From the NCBI GenBank assembly GCA_028723525.1, contig JAQYET010000060.1, forward strand, positions 1-64,000: 64,000 bases of DNA, in the 5' to 3' direction. This document shows, one piece after another, positions 18,067 through 26,021 of this stretch (the first letter of the stretch is position 1; every line of letters starts with the position of its first letter). The position numbers and the translations under genes were made by a program. Source of the DNA: Prevotellaceae bacterium (GTDB lineage: Bacteria; Bacteroidota; Bacteroidia; Bacteroidales; Bacteroidaceae). The notes under the pieces are model-generated. The model saw only the letters and a list, made by a program, of their open reading frames with translations. It was not told where the DNA came from and did not search any database.

Positions 18067-18885
18067 TCAATCCGTGACTTTAGATATAGTATATTTGTTG
18101 TCGTCAGTAACTATTATCTTTGCCATGTAATTGCTCGGAGTGTCGGGAATACCTACTTGTGCATAGAAGTGAAAGCCTTTTTCGTCGTGATGTTCATAGA
18201 CGATGTCGTTGAGAATTGACTGCGAAATAATGCCTGCAGTTATCACACCGGCAAACTCTTTCTTGTAAAAGTCGTGGATAAAAGTCTTAACGCCGTTCTT
18301 TACTATGCAGATACTCACCGTGTTATCGTAGTAAACGTTATCCACCCTTACGCCTTCGCCGTTATAGTTTGTCTTTATCACCCTGTAAGTTGTGGGATTT
18401 ACCTGCACATACAGGTGATTTCTCACATTCGCCAACATCACTACCGTGTCGTTCTTTATCACCCTGCGCTGATTTATTACAACCGGTTTGCTCATCTCCA
18501 TTCGCTCCCGCATGTGCAAGCTTAGGTTCTCATCCTTGGTGAGCCTAACCTCATCGCCGTTCTGATTGATGAATACAAGGAGACTGTTGGTGAGTTTCAC
18601 TATAGGATATTTGGTGGTGACTGAGCCGTTCAGACACAAGGAGTCGCCTATAATCGAGAATGCTACCGGCTGGCTGGTGGAGTCTGTATAGAATATTGTG
18701 TCACCTTTCACGCTGAACACCACGTTCTCTTCCAATTCGTCGAACCACGCTCCCTGCATCATCTTCTTGGCGTTTTGGTCTTCCTGTAAGTCCGTACCGC
18801 CCCTCTTCCCCTCGTTGCATGAGGCGAAGAACAAGGCGTAGAGGGATACCGTAACAAAAATACTTATAAACCGAGGCGCGTTCAT
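18067..18885 (-). CDS. Lipoprotein of unknown function (DUF4738-like)
   Basis: A 272-residue probable lipoprotein: residues 1-23 form a signal peptide with lipobox LFFASC. The rest is predicted mostly beta (WFDELEENVVFSVKGDTIFY, YVQVNPTTYRVIKTNYNGEG, VSICIVKNGVKTFIHDFY). It resembles the Bacteroidales DUF4738 group, with modest confidence. It begins 12 bp after rfbC on the same strand, so the two are co-transcribed from the promoter at 19490-19497. No biochemical role can be assigned. Confidence 0.75.
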   Translation of the reverse strand: MNAPRFISIFVTVSLYALFFASCNEGKRGGTDLQEDQNAKKMMQGAWFDELEENVVFSVKGDTIFYTDSTSQPVAFSIIGDSLCLNGSVTTKYPIVKLTNSLLVFINQNGDEVRLTKDENLSLHMRERMEMSKPVVINQRRVIKNDTVVMLANVRNHLYVQVNPTTYRVIKTNYNGEGVRVDNVYYDNTVSICIVKNGVKTFIHDFYKKEFAGVITAGIISQSILNDIVYEHHDEKGFHFYAQVGIPDTPSNYMAKIIVTDDNKYTISKVTD

Positions 18886-18897
18886 TGAATTGTTTTT

Positions 18898-19443
18898 TTA
18901 GAAGAGTTCCGCTTCAGAGAGACTTTTCCCCTCCATATCTTTCGGACTTAGCAACATCTCGCTCGCATCGATAGGCCACTCTATTCCTAATTCGGGAGCA
19001 TCGTACCTTATAGATGCCTCTGCATTGGGAGCATAGACATTATCCACCTTATACGTGAATATCGCTTCATCGCTCAAAACCAAAAAACCGTGAGCAAAAC
19101 CACGAGGGATGAACAGTTGTCGTTTGTTCTTGTCGCTAAGTTCCACCATTACATGCTTTCCGAACGTAGGAGAACTCTTGCGTATATCCACGGCAACATC
19201 CACAACAGTGCCTTTTATCACACGCACAAGTTTCGCCTGCGAAGCACTACCCTTCTGATAATGTAACCCGCGGAGCACGCCGCGCGATGATTTTGACTCG
19301 TTGTCTTGCACGAAATCAACCTTTCCTACATGCTTCTCAAACTCTTCCTTCTTGAATGCTTCGAAGAAATAGCCACGAGAATCCTCAAAAACGTTCGGCT
19401 CGATTATGAACACACCGTTAATATCGGTCTTTAAGTAGTTCAT
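18898..19443 (-). CDS. rfbC: dTDP-4-dehydrorhamnose 3,5-epimerase
   Basis: Third enzyme of dTDP-L-rhamnose synthesis, epimerising the 4-keto-6-deoxy sugar nucleotide at C3 and C5. The 181-residue cupin protein has GVFIIEPNVFEDSRGYFFEA at the start, SSRGVLRGLHYQKG with the catalytic His, KGTVVDVAVDIRKSSPTFGK and FIPRGFAHGFLVLSDEA. The other rhamnose genes (rfbA, rfbB, rfbD) are not in the window, so this copy is an orphan, unusually paired with a lipoprotein gene. The product probably feeds O-antigen or capsule synthesis. Confidence 0.95.
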   Translation of the reverse strand: MNYLKTDINGVFIIEPNVFEDSRGYFFEAFKKEEFEKHVGKVDFVQDNESKSSRGVLRGLHYQKGSASQAKLVRVIKGTVVDVAVDIRKSSPTFGKHVMVELSDKNKRQLFIPRGFAHGFLVLSDEAIFTYKVDNVYAPNAEASIRYDAPELGIEWPIDASEMLLSPKDMEGKSLSEAELF

Positions 19444-19489
19444 CGTTTACGTTTATATTATATAATGGTATATGTTTATTTTACTGATG

Positions 19490-19497
19490 CAAAATTA
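19490..19497 (-). promoter_or_regulatory. -7 box TAATTTTG for rfbC
   Basis: TAATTTTG on the minus strand predicts a leader of about 41 nt before the rfbC ATG at 19443. Confidence 0.6.
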
Positions 19498-19560
19498 AGC
19501 ATAATATTCTGATTGGCGAAAGTATTTCCATTCTTTTTTCTGATTAGAGAAGCTTTTTCT

Positions 19561-19590
19561 TTGAAATCTCGGGGAAATTCACTACTTTTG
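19561..19590 (+). promoter_or_regulatory. Promoter TTG-N19-TACTTTTG directly before a GTG start
   Basis: TTG at 19561-19563 and TACTTTTG at 19583-19590 are 19 bp apart, a full match to the Bacteroidetes promoter pattern. The GTG start codon of the next gene follows only 5 bases after the box (19596), about where transcription should begin, so the mRNA appears leaderless. Confidence 0.75.
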
Positions 19591-19595
19591 CAAAC

Positions 19596-20654
19596 GTGAA
19601 CAGTTTGGAAAGACACATCGAAATTTTGCTCCTCAGCAATGATTGCGTCGTGGTGCCGGGATTAGGAGGCTTCATGGCTCATCATGTTTGTGCAAGATAT
19701 AACGAAGAAGACCACCTCCTTATTCCGCCATTGCGCACCTTGGGATTTAACCCAAAGTTGAATGCAAACGATAATCTGCTGGCACAATCATACGTGGAAA
19801 CGCTCGATATAAGTTTCCCGGAGGCAATGCAGAGGATTGAAGAAGAAGTGGGCGCACTAAATGAGCGGCTTCTCAACGACGGCGTTTACACCTTAAACGG
19901 AATAGGAATGTTGTCGGTGAATGGCGACGGGAACATCGAGTTCACGCCGATAAAGGCAGGCTTGCTCACTCCTGAACTGTATGCTTTAGACTCCATTCCG
20001 GTGAAAATGCTGGCAGACTTGCCAAATAATAAGGTGTCGAAAGCCGAAGAAGCGGTAGTTGACAAGGAACCGGCTGTAACAGTTAAGACAAATGTCAACG
20101 ATGATGTTAAACCGATTGGCGACAACATCAAGGATGATGCTATAAGTATAAAGTTGAGCGTTATACGTAACGCCGCTGCCGTAATCATAGCCTTGCTGGG
20201 CTTTTTCCTCTTCACTTCGCCCCTTGCTAAAGGCAATTTGGAAATGGGTATGGTGAACATCAATACCGACATGCTCTATCGGATAATGCCTAAGGTGCTG
20301 GTAACAGAAGGCAATGAAATCGCAAAGCCTGTCATGGCAGAGGGCGAAACGGATAATTCGCCTAAGATTGTTAAAGAAAAGAGCAAGGAAACGAGCAACA
20401 ACGCAGAAGCAGCTGAAGCAAAGAAGGTGTATTGCATCGTGATGGCAAGTCAGGTGTCACGGAACAATGGCGAGGCTTTTATAGACATTGTGCACAGGGA
20501 AGGCTTTACTTCGGCAAGAATGATAGATAGCAAAGGCGGTCGCAGAATAGTATATGGAGAATATTCGTCAGAGACCGATGCTCAAAAAGAACTGAAGAAA
20601 CTTCGCGACAATAAGTTCTTCGAGCAGGCATGGGTTTATGAGATTAAACAATAA
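19596..20654 (+). CDS. HU-CCDC81 and SPOR domain membrane protein
   Basis: A 352-residue protein with three parts: a bacterial HU-CCDC81-type domain (about residues 1-140; LERHIEILLLSNDCVVVPGL, LRTLGFNPKLNANDNLL), one membrane helix (about 193-212, AAAVIIALLGFFLFTSP), and a C-terminal SPOR domain (about 275-352; YCIVMASQVSRNNGEAFID, RRIVYGEYSSETDAQKELKK). SPOR domains bind denuded septal peptidoglycan, so a cell-division or cell-wall role is likely, with the HU-like part in the cytoplasm. The start is GTG at 19596, which matches the family's conserved N-terminus. An FHA gene follows after 17 bp. Confidence 0.88.
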   Translation: MNSLERHIEILLLSNDCVVVPGLGGFMAHHVCARYNEEDHLLIPPLRTLGFNPKLNANDNLLAQSYVETLDISFPEAMQRIEEEVGALNERLLNDGVYTLNGIGMLSVNGDGNIEFTPIKAGLLTPELYALDSIPVKMLADLPNNKVSKAEEAVVDKEPAVTVKTNVNDDVKPIGDNIKDDAISIKLSVIRNAAAVIIALLGFFLFTSPLAKGNLEMGMVNINTDMLYRIMPKVLVTEGNEIAKPVMAEGETDNSPKIVKEKSKETSNNAEAAEAKKVYCIVMASQVSRNNGEAFIDIVHREGFTSARMIDSKGGRRIVYGEYSSETDAQKELKKLRDNKFFEQAWVYEIKQ

Positions 20655-20671
20655 ACAGGTTAGATTATAAC

Positions 20672-21193
20672 ATGAAGAGAGTAAGATGCCCTAAGTGCGA
20701 TAATTTCATAACATTTGACGAAACCCGATATAAAGACGGACAGTCGCTCATCTTCGTTTGTCCGGAATGTAACAAACAGTTTGGTATAAGAATAGGGGTC
20801 AGTAAGTTGAGAGACAGGCAAAAGGAGGAAAATCCGGAAGATTTGGTAGAGAATGACGACCTCGGTGCCATTGTGGTAATAGAGAATGTGTTTCACTATA
20901 AGCAAGTGATACCATTGCAGATGGGCGACAACGTGATAGGACGTTACCAGAAAGGAAATCCCATAAACACGCCTATAGAGACCGTTGACCCAAGCGTTGA
21001 CAACACCCATTGCGTGATAAATGTGAGTCGCGACAAGCATGGCAGACTGAAGTATGTGCTCAGAGACGGACCGAGCAACACCGGAACGTTTGTTGACAAC
21101 GAGATACTCGGTGACAGAGAGAGGCGGGTGATTGAAGACGGAGCATTGTTCACCCTCGGCGCAACGAGTATTTTGTTGAGAGGAGGCAAATGA
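20672..21193 (+). CDS. Zinc-ribbon and FHA domain protein
   Basis: A 173-residue protein. Residues 1-36 form a zinc ribbon of the MJ0042 type (CPKCDNFITF, then CPECNKQFG). Residues 85-173 form a forkhead-associated fold (DNVIGRY, VDPSVDNTHCVINV, LRDGPSNTGTFVDNEIL, DGALFTLGATSILL), which binds phosphothreonine peptides. The usual GRxxxxD/SxxH pattern is recognisable as GRYQKGN and DNTHC, with the central Ser replaced by Asn-Thr, so binding may differ. It is co-transcribed with the HU/SPOR gene, suggesting that the pair links phosphorylation signals to envelope growth; this is inference. Confidence 0.85.
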   Translation: MKRVRCPKCDNFITFDETRYKDGQSLIFVCPECNKQFGIRIGVSKLRDRQKEENPEDLVENDDLGAIVVIENVFHYKQVIPLQMGDNVIGRYQKGNPINTPIETVDPSVDNTHCVINVSRDKHGRLKYVLRDGPSNTGTFVDNEILGDRERRVIEDGALFTLGATSILLRGGK

Positions 21194-21285
21194 ACAGGTT
21201 AACTCCAAATTGTCATCATAGCACTTAATGATTGCATACGATTGTCGGACAGGTTGCCTTTGGGGGGTAAATAAGGCATAAAATA

Positions 21286-21324
21286 AGCACGAGGCAGGTA
21301 TCTGAATACGACCTGCCTCGTGCT
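21286..21324. terminator. Bidirectional terminator between FHA gene and cdd
   Basis: AGCACGAGGCAGGT (21286-21299) pairs perfectly with ACCTGCCTCGTGCT (21311-21324), an 11-nt loop, with A/T-rich flanks on both sides. It serves two convergent genes. Confidence 0.88.
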
Positions 21325-21346
21325 TTATAATCTAACAATCAAGTTC

Positions 21347-21823
21347 CTACATGCTTTCGCTGTCAAAGTTAAGCGGGAGTATGTCTTTGATACTTTCAAT
21401 CACATAAACGTGGTTCTCTCCATATAAATACATGCGGATGTTCTGCTTGTGTAGGTTTTCCACCTCAAGGATTACCTGCCTGCACGAGCCGCATGGAGCA
21501 GTAGGCTCTGCCATGAAGCCATTTTCATTGCGTGCAGCAATGGCAAGGTGGGTAATGGGCTGGTCGGGATATTGTGTCATGGCTGCAAAAATAGCACTTC
21601 GTTCTGCACACACCGTGACCGAAAAAGCGGCATTCTCTTGGTTCGCACCGATAATCTCTGTTCCGTCGCCGAGCCGTATCGCAGCCCCTACTCTGAAGCG
21701 TGAATACGGAGAGTAAGAATTGTCTGTGGCTTTCTTTGCCTTTTCTATCAACCTCTGCTCGTCAGAAGTCAATTCGTTCATGTCGCAAATCTTTATCTTA
21801 CTTTCAATCTTAACCTCTTTCAT
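21347..21823 (-). CDS. cdd: Cytidine deaminase
   Basis: Deaminates cytidine and deoxycytidine to uridine forms in pyrimidine salvage. The 158-residue protein has the zinc and catalytic motifs CAERSAIFAA (C-x-E) and PCGSCRQVILE (PCxxC), and the N-terminal YSPYSRFRVGAAI that contacts the ribose. It starts 36 bp after the upstream beta-helix lipoprotein gene on the same strand; co-transcription is likely but the pairing has no clear functional logic. Confidence 0.95.
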   Translation of the reverse strand: MKEVKIESKIKICDMNELTSDEQRLIEKAKKATDNSYSPYSRFRVGAAIRLGDGTEIIGANQENAAFSVTVCAERSAIFAAMTQYPDQPITHLAIAARNENGFMAEPTAPCGSCRQVILEVENLHKQNIRMYLYGENHVYVIESIKDILPLNFDSESM

Positions 21824-21859
21824 ACGTTTTAAAAGTTATTTATGTTCATGTATTTAGGT

Positions 21860-23308
21860 TCACTCTTTTCTGAACTCGTAGCATCCCATGTCCGGTTTTT
21901 CATCGCGCGGAGTGCCATCGCGGTCTGTCCGTGTGGCAAACGATGCCGCAGCAGCATCAACAGCCTTTGACTTTTCCGAGAGGTGGAAATCGTAATGCTG
22001 TGTATTTAAATCAACGAGTTTGAAATTCTTATCCCCTCCGGAAACGGTGTCTTTCGGATTTTCCCATATCACGTTGAGGAAGTGCTTGGCTGTCTCTTCG
22101 TCAGTTATTTCCGGAGTTCGCAGTATGCAGTTGGTGAACATGTAATTGAATATACCTTCCGTTTCCTCATACTCTCCCTTCAATACATCTTCCGCATAGC
22201 CTGTGACAATACTGTTGACACATTGCATGTCATGAAGCGGCAGCGACTGTTTGTCGAGTATGTTGGCAAACCTTAGAGCCGCGCCACGTTTGGAATCGAA
22301 TGGGTAGAACTGAGCGATTGTGGAATTGGCGACATAGGCATTGCCCCCGAAAACGGCTAAGCAATCCTTCAAGGTGTTCGTTATCTGCGAATTGTTTATT
22401 CTTATACTGCTATATACAGACTTAACACCATATCCCTGACAGTTATGTATGACAGAACTTTCGATGTCGAGTTTTAACTTTGAAACGTCGCCGGAGTCGC
22501 ACACTATGGCATCCATTGCGCTGTGTACGTCGGCATATTCAATCTTGTTTCCATACGATGTTCCCATGAAACGTATGCCTTTCCACTGCCCGCTTACCAA
22601 ATCATACGGCAGGTAATCGAACATATTGTCGAGCCGCGAGCCTCTCAACGTGACGTTATTCTCCGCCGTACCTTTCAATATCAACGTTCCGGAAACCTCA
22701 ATCCCTGCGTTACTGCTGAAGTATAACGTCTGCCCGGCAGGTATTGTCAGCGTTGCGCCTTGTTCAACTTTAATCATTCCGTTTATGAGCAGTGGCGATT
22801 GGCTTTCAAGTGTGGTATCTTCAGAGACGATAAGGCTGTTCACCTCTTCCGCATCCCACGAATAAGCATCAAGCAACACCTCCTGAACGTTGCCGCTTTC
22901 GAGCGTAAAAAGCAACTTGTCCTGAAGACGTAATGGCTCGTGACTACCACTTTTCGGAGATGTCAATTCAACGAAAACCCTCATGCTGTCCTTATCTCTT
23001 ATTTCCGCATTCTGTATCATATAACCGGCAGACGGACTGAGATATATTCCATCTACGTTCACCCTGTAACCCGTCTGATTACCATTCATAAGCCTGACAC
23101 TGCTACATCTCAAATCGTTCCCCGACCTGTTGTAAACCCACATGGTACGAGTGCTTGACGGCACCTTTGAGAATATGGTGTCAAAACCGATTGTATCGGT
23201 GGAAAAAGTTAATCTCAATGATGGCGAAGAAGAGAAATCCTCATCGCTGCATGCGGCAACGCTAATCAGCATTGCCACCATAATTGCTATGTACTTGTAT
23301 GGTTTCAT
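21860..23308 (-). CDS. Right-handed beta-helix lipoprotein
   Basis: A 482-residue lipoprotein; residues 1-20 carry a signal peptide with lipobox ISVAAC. Residues 25-160 form an N-terminal beta domain; about 165-420 hold parallel beta-helix coils (GTLILKGTAENNVTLRGS, GIRFMGTSYGNKIEYADV, SVIHNCQGYGVKSVYSSIRI). The end, KAVDAAAASFATRTDRDG with PDMGCYEF, is the choice-of-anchor Q ending common in Bacteroidetes surface proteins. The ATG at 23308 is preferred over 23326 because it places the signal peptide correctly. Possibly a surface polysaccharide-binding or adhesin protein; no catalytic residues can be claimed. Confidence 0.85.
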   Translation of the reverse strand: MKPYKYIAIMVAMLISVAACSDEDFSSSPSLRLTFSTDTIGFDTIFSKVPSSTRTMWVYNRSGNDLRCSSVRLMNGNQTGYRVNVDGIYLSPSAGYMIQNAEIRDKDSMRVFVELTSPKSGSHEPLRLQDKLLFTLESGNVQEVLLDAYSWDAEEVNSLIVSEDTTLESQSPLLINGMIKVEQGATLTIPAGQTLYFSSNAGIEVSGTLILKGTAENNVTLRGSRLDNMFDYLPYDLVSGQWKGIRFMGTSYGNKIEYADVHSAMDAIVCDSGDVSKLKLDIESSVIHNCQGYGVKSVYSSIRINNSQITNTLKDCLAVFGGNAYVANSTIAQFYPFDSKRGAALRFANILDKQSLPLHDMQCVNSIVTGYAEDVLKGEYEETEGIFNYMFTNCILRTPEITDEETAKHFLNVIWENPKDTVSGGDKNFKLVDLNTQHYDFHLSEKSKAVDAAAASFATRTDRDGTPRDEKPDMGCYEFRKE

Positions 23309-23483
23309 CTCTTTATATAACGTCATTCATCTTTATTTATTGTGAGAAGGCATTTATATAAGAGCATATTTTAGAATAACATTAGTTTGTTTATAGACCC
23401 TTGTTTTTGAAGTTTTATTGTTAAAAAAAAATAATGGAGGACAAAATATAGGATGTTAATAGGATTTATATGATAAAAAGACG

Positions 23484-23491
23484 TACCTTTG
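23484..23491 (+). promoter_or_regulatory. -7 box TACCTTTG for tRNA-Phe
   Basis: TACCTTTG lies 24 bp before the mature 5' end of the tRNA, a normal distance for a precursor leader removed by RNase P. Confidence 0.65.
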
Positions 23492-23515
23492 CAGCCGTTG
23501 AAAAGAAACCATAAT

Positions 23516-23588
<73 letters not shown>

Positions 23589-23604
23589 CCTCCTCCTTTC
23601 ACCA

Positions 23605-23637
23605 GCCCCTGTATTAGAGTTCACTCTGTGCAGGGGC
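23605..23637 (+). terminator. Terminator after tRNA-Phe
   Basis: GCCCCTG (23605-23611) pairs with CAGGGGC (23631-23637); inside it AGAGT/ACTCT (23617-23628) also pairs. The run CTCTTTTT follows. Confidence 0.85.
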
Positions 23638-23700
23638 ACTCTTTTTAGAAGGTATTTACTGTGAATAATAGCGTGTATGCTATATTAAAACAATCTGAAA

Positions 23701-23961
23701 ATGAAGAAAATATTTAGGAAAATAAAAACATGGCTTGCCTCATTATCATTCCGCACCGGCGTGATAATTCTTGCCATGTGCATACCTTTTTATATCATTT
23801 CATTTGCACAGGCAGCCCTTGATACATCTAAAGAGATGAAGGCAGTTTTATGGGTTGTCTTCTTCGGACTTGCAAAAACATTCCAATATGGCGGACTGAC
23901 AATACTCGGAGTTGAGGGATTAAAGCGAGTGAAACTATATTTTAAGGAACGCATTCATTAA
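23701..23961 (+). CDS. Small membrane protein of unknown function
   Basis: An 86-residue protein with a basic N-terminus (KKIFRKIKTW), then two likely membrane helices (about 17-40, GVIILAMCIPFYIISFAQ; about 48-70, VLWVVFFGLAKTFQYGGLTIL) and a short basic tail. Codon use and the clean ATG support it as a real gene, but I do not recognise the family. It lies alone after the tRNA terminator, convergent with the adhesin-like gene; no partner suggests a function. Confidence 0.65.
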   Translation: MKKIFRKIKTWLASLSFRTGVIILAMCIPFYIISFAQAALDTSKEMKAVLWVVFFGLAKTFQYGGLTILGVEGLKRVKLYFKERIH

Positions 23962-23992
23962 CTAATAATGTTTTTTCATCGCGTGTTTGCAT

Positions 23993-24736
23993 TTAAAATA
24001 TCACCTTCCTGCCATTCTTAATATAAACACCTTTGGGAAGATTTTTCAGTCTGTTGTCACGCAGTCTTATGCCATTTATGGTATATATGACATTGTCTGA
24101 AAGTTCTGCTTCATTGTTTTCATCAGACAGGATGTCATCAATCCCGGCAGGAATAACGCCGTAAATTTTCACATCATCTATATTAAGACGGAACAAGTCC
24201 TTACTTTTATAGTGACGGAACGCTACATACCTTGTCCCTTCCGGCAAGTCTTTCTCGTAGTAATACCAACTGCCTCGTGCCTTCCTTGGGGCAACTTCGC
24301 GACAGACTGTTGTCGAACCTTTCAACGTTTCTTCGGCAACCAAAACAAAATCCTCCACATTCGTTCCTGAAGATGATGCCATTATTGCAAGCACCTCGTT
24401 GGGAAACCTGTCGTCTTGGGCGGAAGCATAGAACGCCACTTTGGTGGCACCTGCGACAAGGGGAGTAACCAACCAGTTGTCGGGTGTAAGTGCCTTGCCT
24501 TGAGATGAGGCAGAAGTAATGATGCCCGGCATGCCATCAGGTCCCGCAAGCCACGAACTCATGTCTGAAAGCAGATACCAGTTATACCCGTCATGGTCGT
24601 TATCTATTAGAACCCATCCGTCCGGAATGTCATTCGAGTTGCTCTTTGAAAAGGGTTCATAGAGTATGATGTCTTGGGCATTTGCTTCCATTGTCACAAA
24701 TAAAACGCATATTAAAACATACACACATCTCTTCAT
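23993..24736 (-). CDS. Exported choice-of-anchor J / cleaved-adhesin-like protein with T9SS tail
   Basis: A 247-residue exported protein from ATG 24736. Residues 1-20 form a signal peptide (VTMEANAQ). Residues 22-195 resemble the cleaved-adhesin (choice-of-anchor J) fold seen in Porphyromonas hemagglutinins: LYEPFSKSNSNDIPDGWVLI, TPDNWLVTPLV, YVAFRHYKSKDLFRLNIDDV. The C-terminus (YTINGIRLRDNRLKNLPKG, then basic KNGRK) is a type A sorting signal for the type IX system. It is monocistronic with its own promoter and probably acts as a surface adhesin or carbohydrate-binding module. Confidence 0.8.
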   Translation of the reverse strand: MKRCVYVLICVLFVTMEANAQDIILYEPFSKSNSNDIPDGWVLIDNDHDGYNWYLLSDMSSWLAGPDGMPGIITSASSQGKALTPDNWLVTPLVAGATKVAFYASAQDDRFPNEVLAIMASSSGTNVEDFVLVAEETLKGSTTVCREVAPRKARGSWYYYEKDLPEGTRYVAFRHYKSKDLFRLNIDDVKIYGVIPAGIDDILSDENNEAELSDNVIYTINGIRLRDNRLKNLPKGVYIKNGRKVIF

Positions 24737-24769
24737 CGTATTCCTGTTTGCAAGGTTAATAATCTGTTG

Positions 24770-24799
24770 CAAAAATAGTTATTTTATTTATAAAGACAA
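24770..24799 (-). promoter_or_regulatory. Promoter TTG-N19-TATTTTTG for the adhesin-like gene
   Basis: On the minus strand TATTTTTG (24770-24777) is preceded by TTG (24797-24799) at exactly 19 bp. It predicts a leader of about 28 nt. Confidence 0.72.
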
Positions 24800-24954
24800 A
24801 AAAATAACACGTCTAAAAAACGTCTTTCCGCCAATATAGAATTGCTTGTCGAGACATTTGACGCATCAAAATGAATTAGAGAAGCAAAGGTTACGAAGAA
24901 CTTAATATACTATAAACATTCAAGAATAAACAGCGTTAATTGCCGGAAAAGCAT

Positions 24955-24962
24955 TAACTTTG
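24955..24962 (+). promoter_or_regulatory. -7 box TAACTTTG for the AraC-family gene
   Basis: TAACTTTG lies 31 bp before the ATG at 24994. No -33 TTG at 19 bp is visible, so expression may need an activator. Confidence 0.6.
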
Positions 24963-24993
24963 CGATGTAGTAACAATAAAGGAAGGAAATATA

Positions 24994-25863
24994 ATGCAAA
25001 TAAGCGCATTGAAATCAGATGAGTTAAAAGCCGCATGCGACTCCTCTTTTGAGTTCTGCATATCACATATACAGCCCGAAAGTAAGGAATACAACGAACT
25101 CTTCCGCCCGCATATCAGTCAGTGTTACCGCATACTGTGGTTCATGGACGGTGATGGAGAGTTTGAGGTTGACTCCGTGCGCTATACATTTTCTGCCGGA
25201 ACGTTGTTCTTTCTTACTCCGGGACAGGTGATTTCTTTCGTCGAAGGTAAGACACCCGGAGGTATAGGGATGCGTTTCTGCGAACAATTCCTTAGCGACG
25301 AGAGCAGCATGGAGAGCATATTCCTTAAATATGACCTGTTCGATACCAATTACCGACAGCCATATATAATAATAGGTGATGGAGAACGTGACACCCTTCT
25401 CACGCTCCTCAAAGCAATGCAGGATGAACTGAACCGCAAAGATGCTTTTGCACATAAGGACTACTTACAGCACTTGTTGCACCTCTTCCTTATAACAATA
25501 CAGCGCAGGGGAAACAACGAAAACGAGAAACGACTGTGCATAAACTGTCAGGCTGACAGAATATTTGTACGTTTCCGCCAGCAATTGGAACATAATTTCC
25601 GCAAGAAACATTCGGTTCAGGATTATGCCTCACTTCTGAACATTTCATCAAAGACACTGACACGGGGAGTGGCAGAGGCTGCAAACACAACACCTCTGAA
25701 GATTATAAACAGCAGATTGGCACTTGAGGCACGGCGATTGTTGCAGTATTCCGATATGAAAGTAAAGGAAATAGCCTATCATCTCGGCTTCGATGACCCA
25801 TCAAACTTTGTGAAGTTCTTCAAACGTCAGACTGGGAAGATGCCAACATCATACAGACAGTAA
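24994..25863 (+). CDS. AraC-family transcriptional regulator
   Basis: A 289-residue regulator. The N-terminal part (about 20-110) is a cupin-like sensor (FRPHISQCYRILWFMDGDGE, FSAGTLFFLTPGQVISFVEG); residues 190-289 carry the two helix-turn-helix motifs of AraC/XylS proteins (YASLLNISSKTLTRGVAEAA, VKEIAYHLGFDDPSNFVKFF, then KRQTGKMPTSYR). It sits 158 bp upstream of a TolC/adaptor/RND operon in the same direction and is the obvious candidate regulator of it. The inducing ligand is unknown. Confidence 0.92.
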   Translation: MQISALKSDELKAACDSSFEFCISHIQPESKEYNELFRPHISQCYRILWFMDGDGEFEVDSVRYTFSAGTLFFLTPGQVISFVEGKTPGGIGMRFCEQFLSDESSMESIFLKYDLFDTNYRQPYIIIGDGERDTLLTLLKAMQDELNRKDAFAHKDYLQHLLHLFLITIQRRGNNENEKRLCINCQADRIFVRFRQQLEHNFRKKHSVQDYASLLNISSKTLTRGVAEAANTTPLKIINSRLALEARRLLQYSDMKVKEIAYHLGFDDPSNFVKFFKRQTGKMPTSYRQ

Positions 25864-25974
25864 ATGTCGTCAGGTAATGGTATATAAGAAACTTGATATG
25901 GTTAATTAAGGACAAGGTATTCTTCTCATATTTCACTTGTCCCGAATAAACCATAGATTGTCTTTCTTTAACAT

Positions 25975-26004
25975 TGTGGTTTCTGCTTGTCATCACTACC
26001 TTTG
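25975..26004 (+). promoter_or_regulatory. Promoter TTG-N19-TACCTTTG for the efflux operon
   Basis: TTG (25975-25977) and TACCTTTG (25997-26004) are exactly 19 bp apart. The leader would be about 12 nt before the ATG at 26022. The efflux genes thus have their own promoter separate from the AraC gene. Confidence 0.75.
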
Positions 26005-26021
26005 CACAAAAAACAAAGGAC

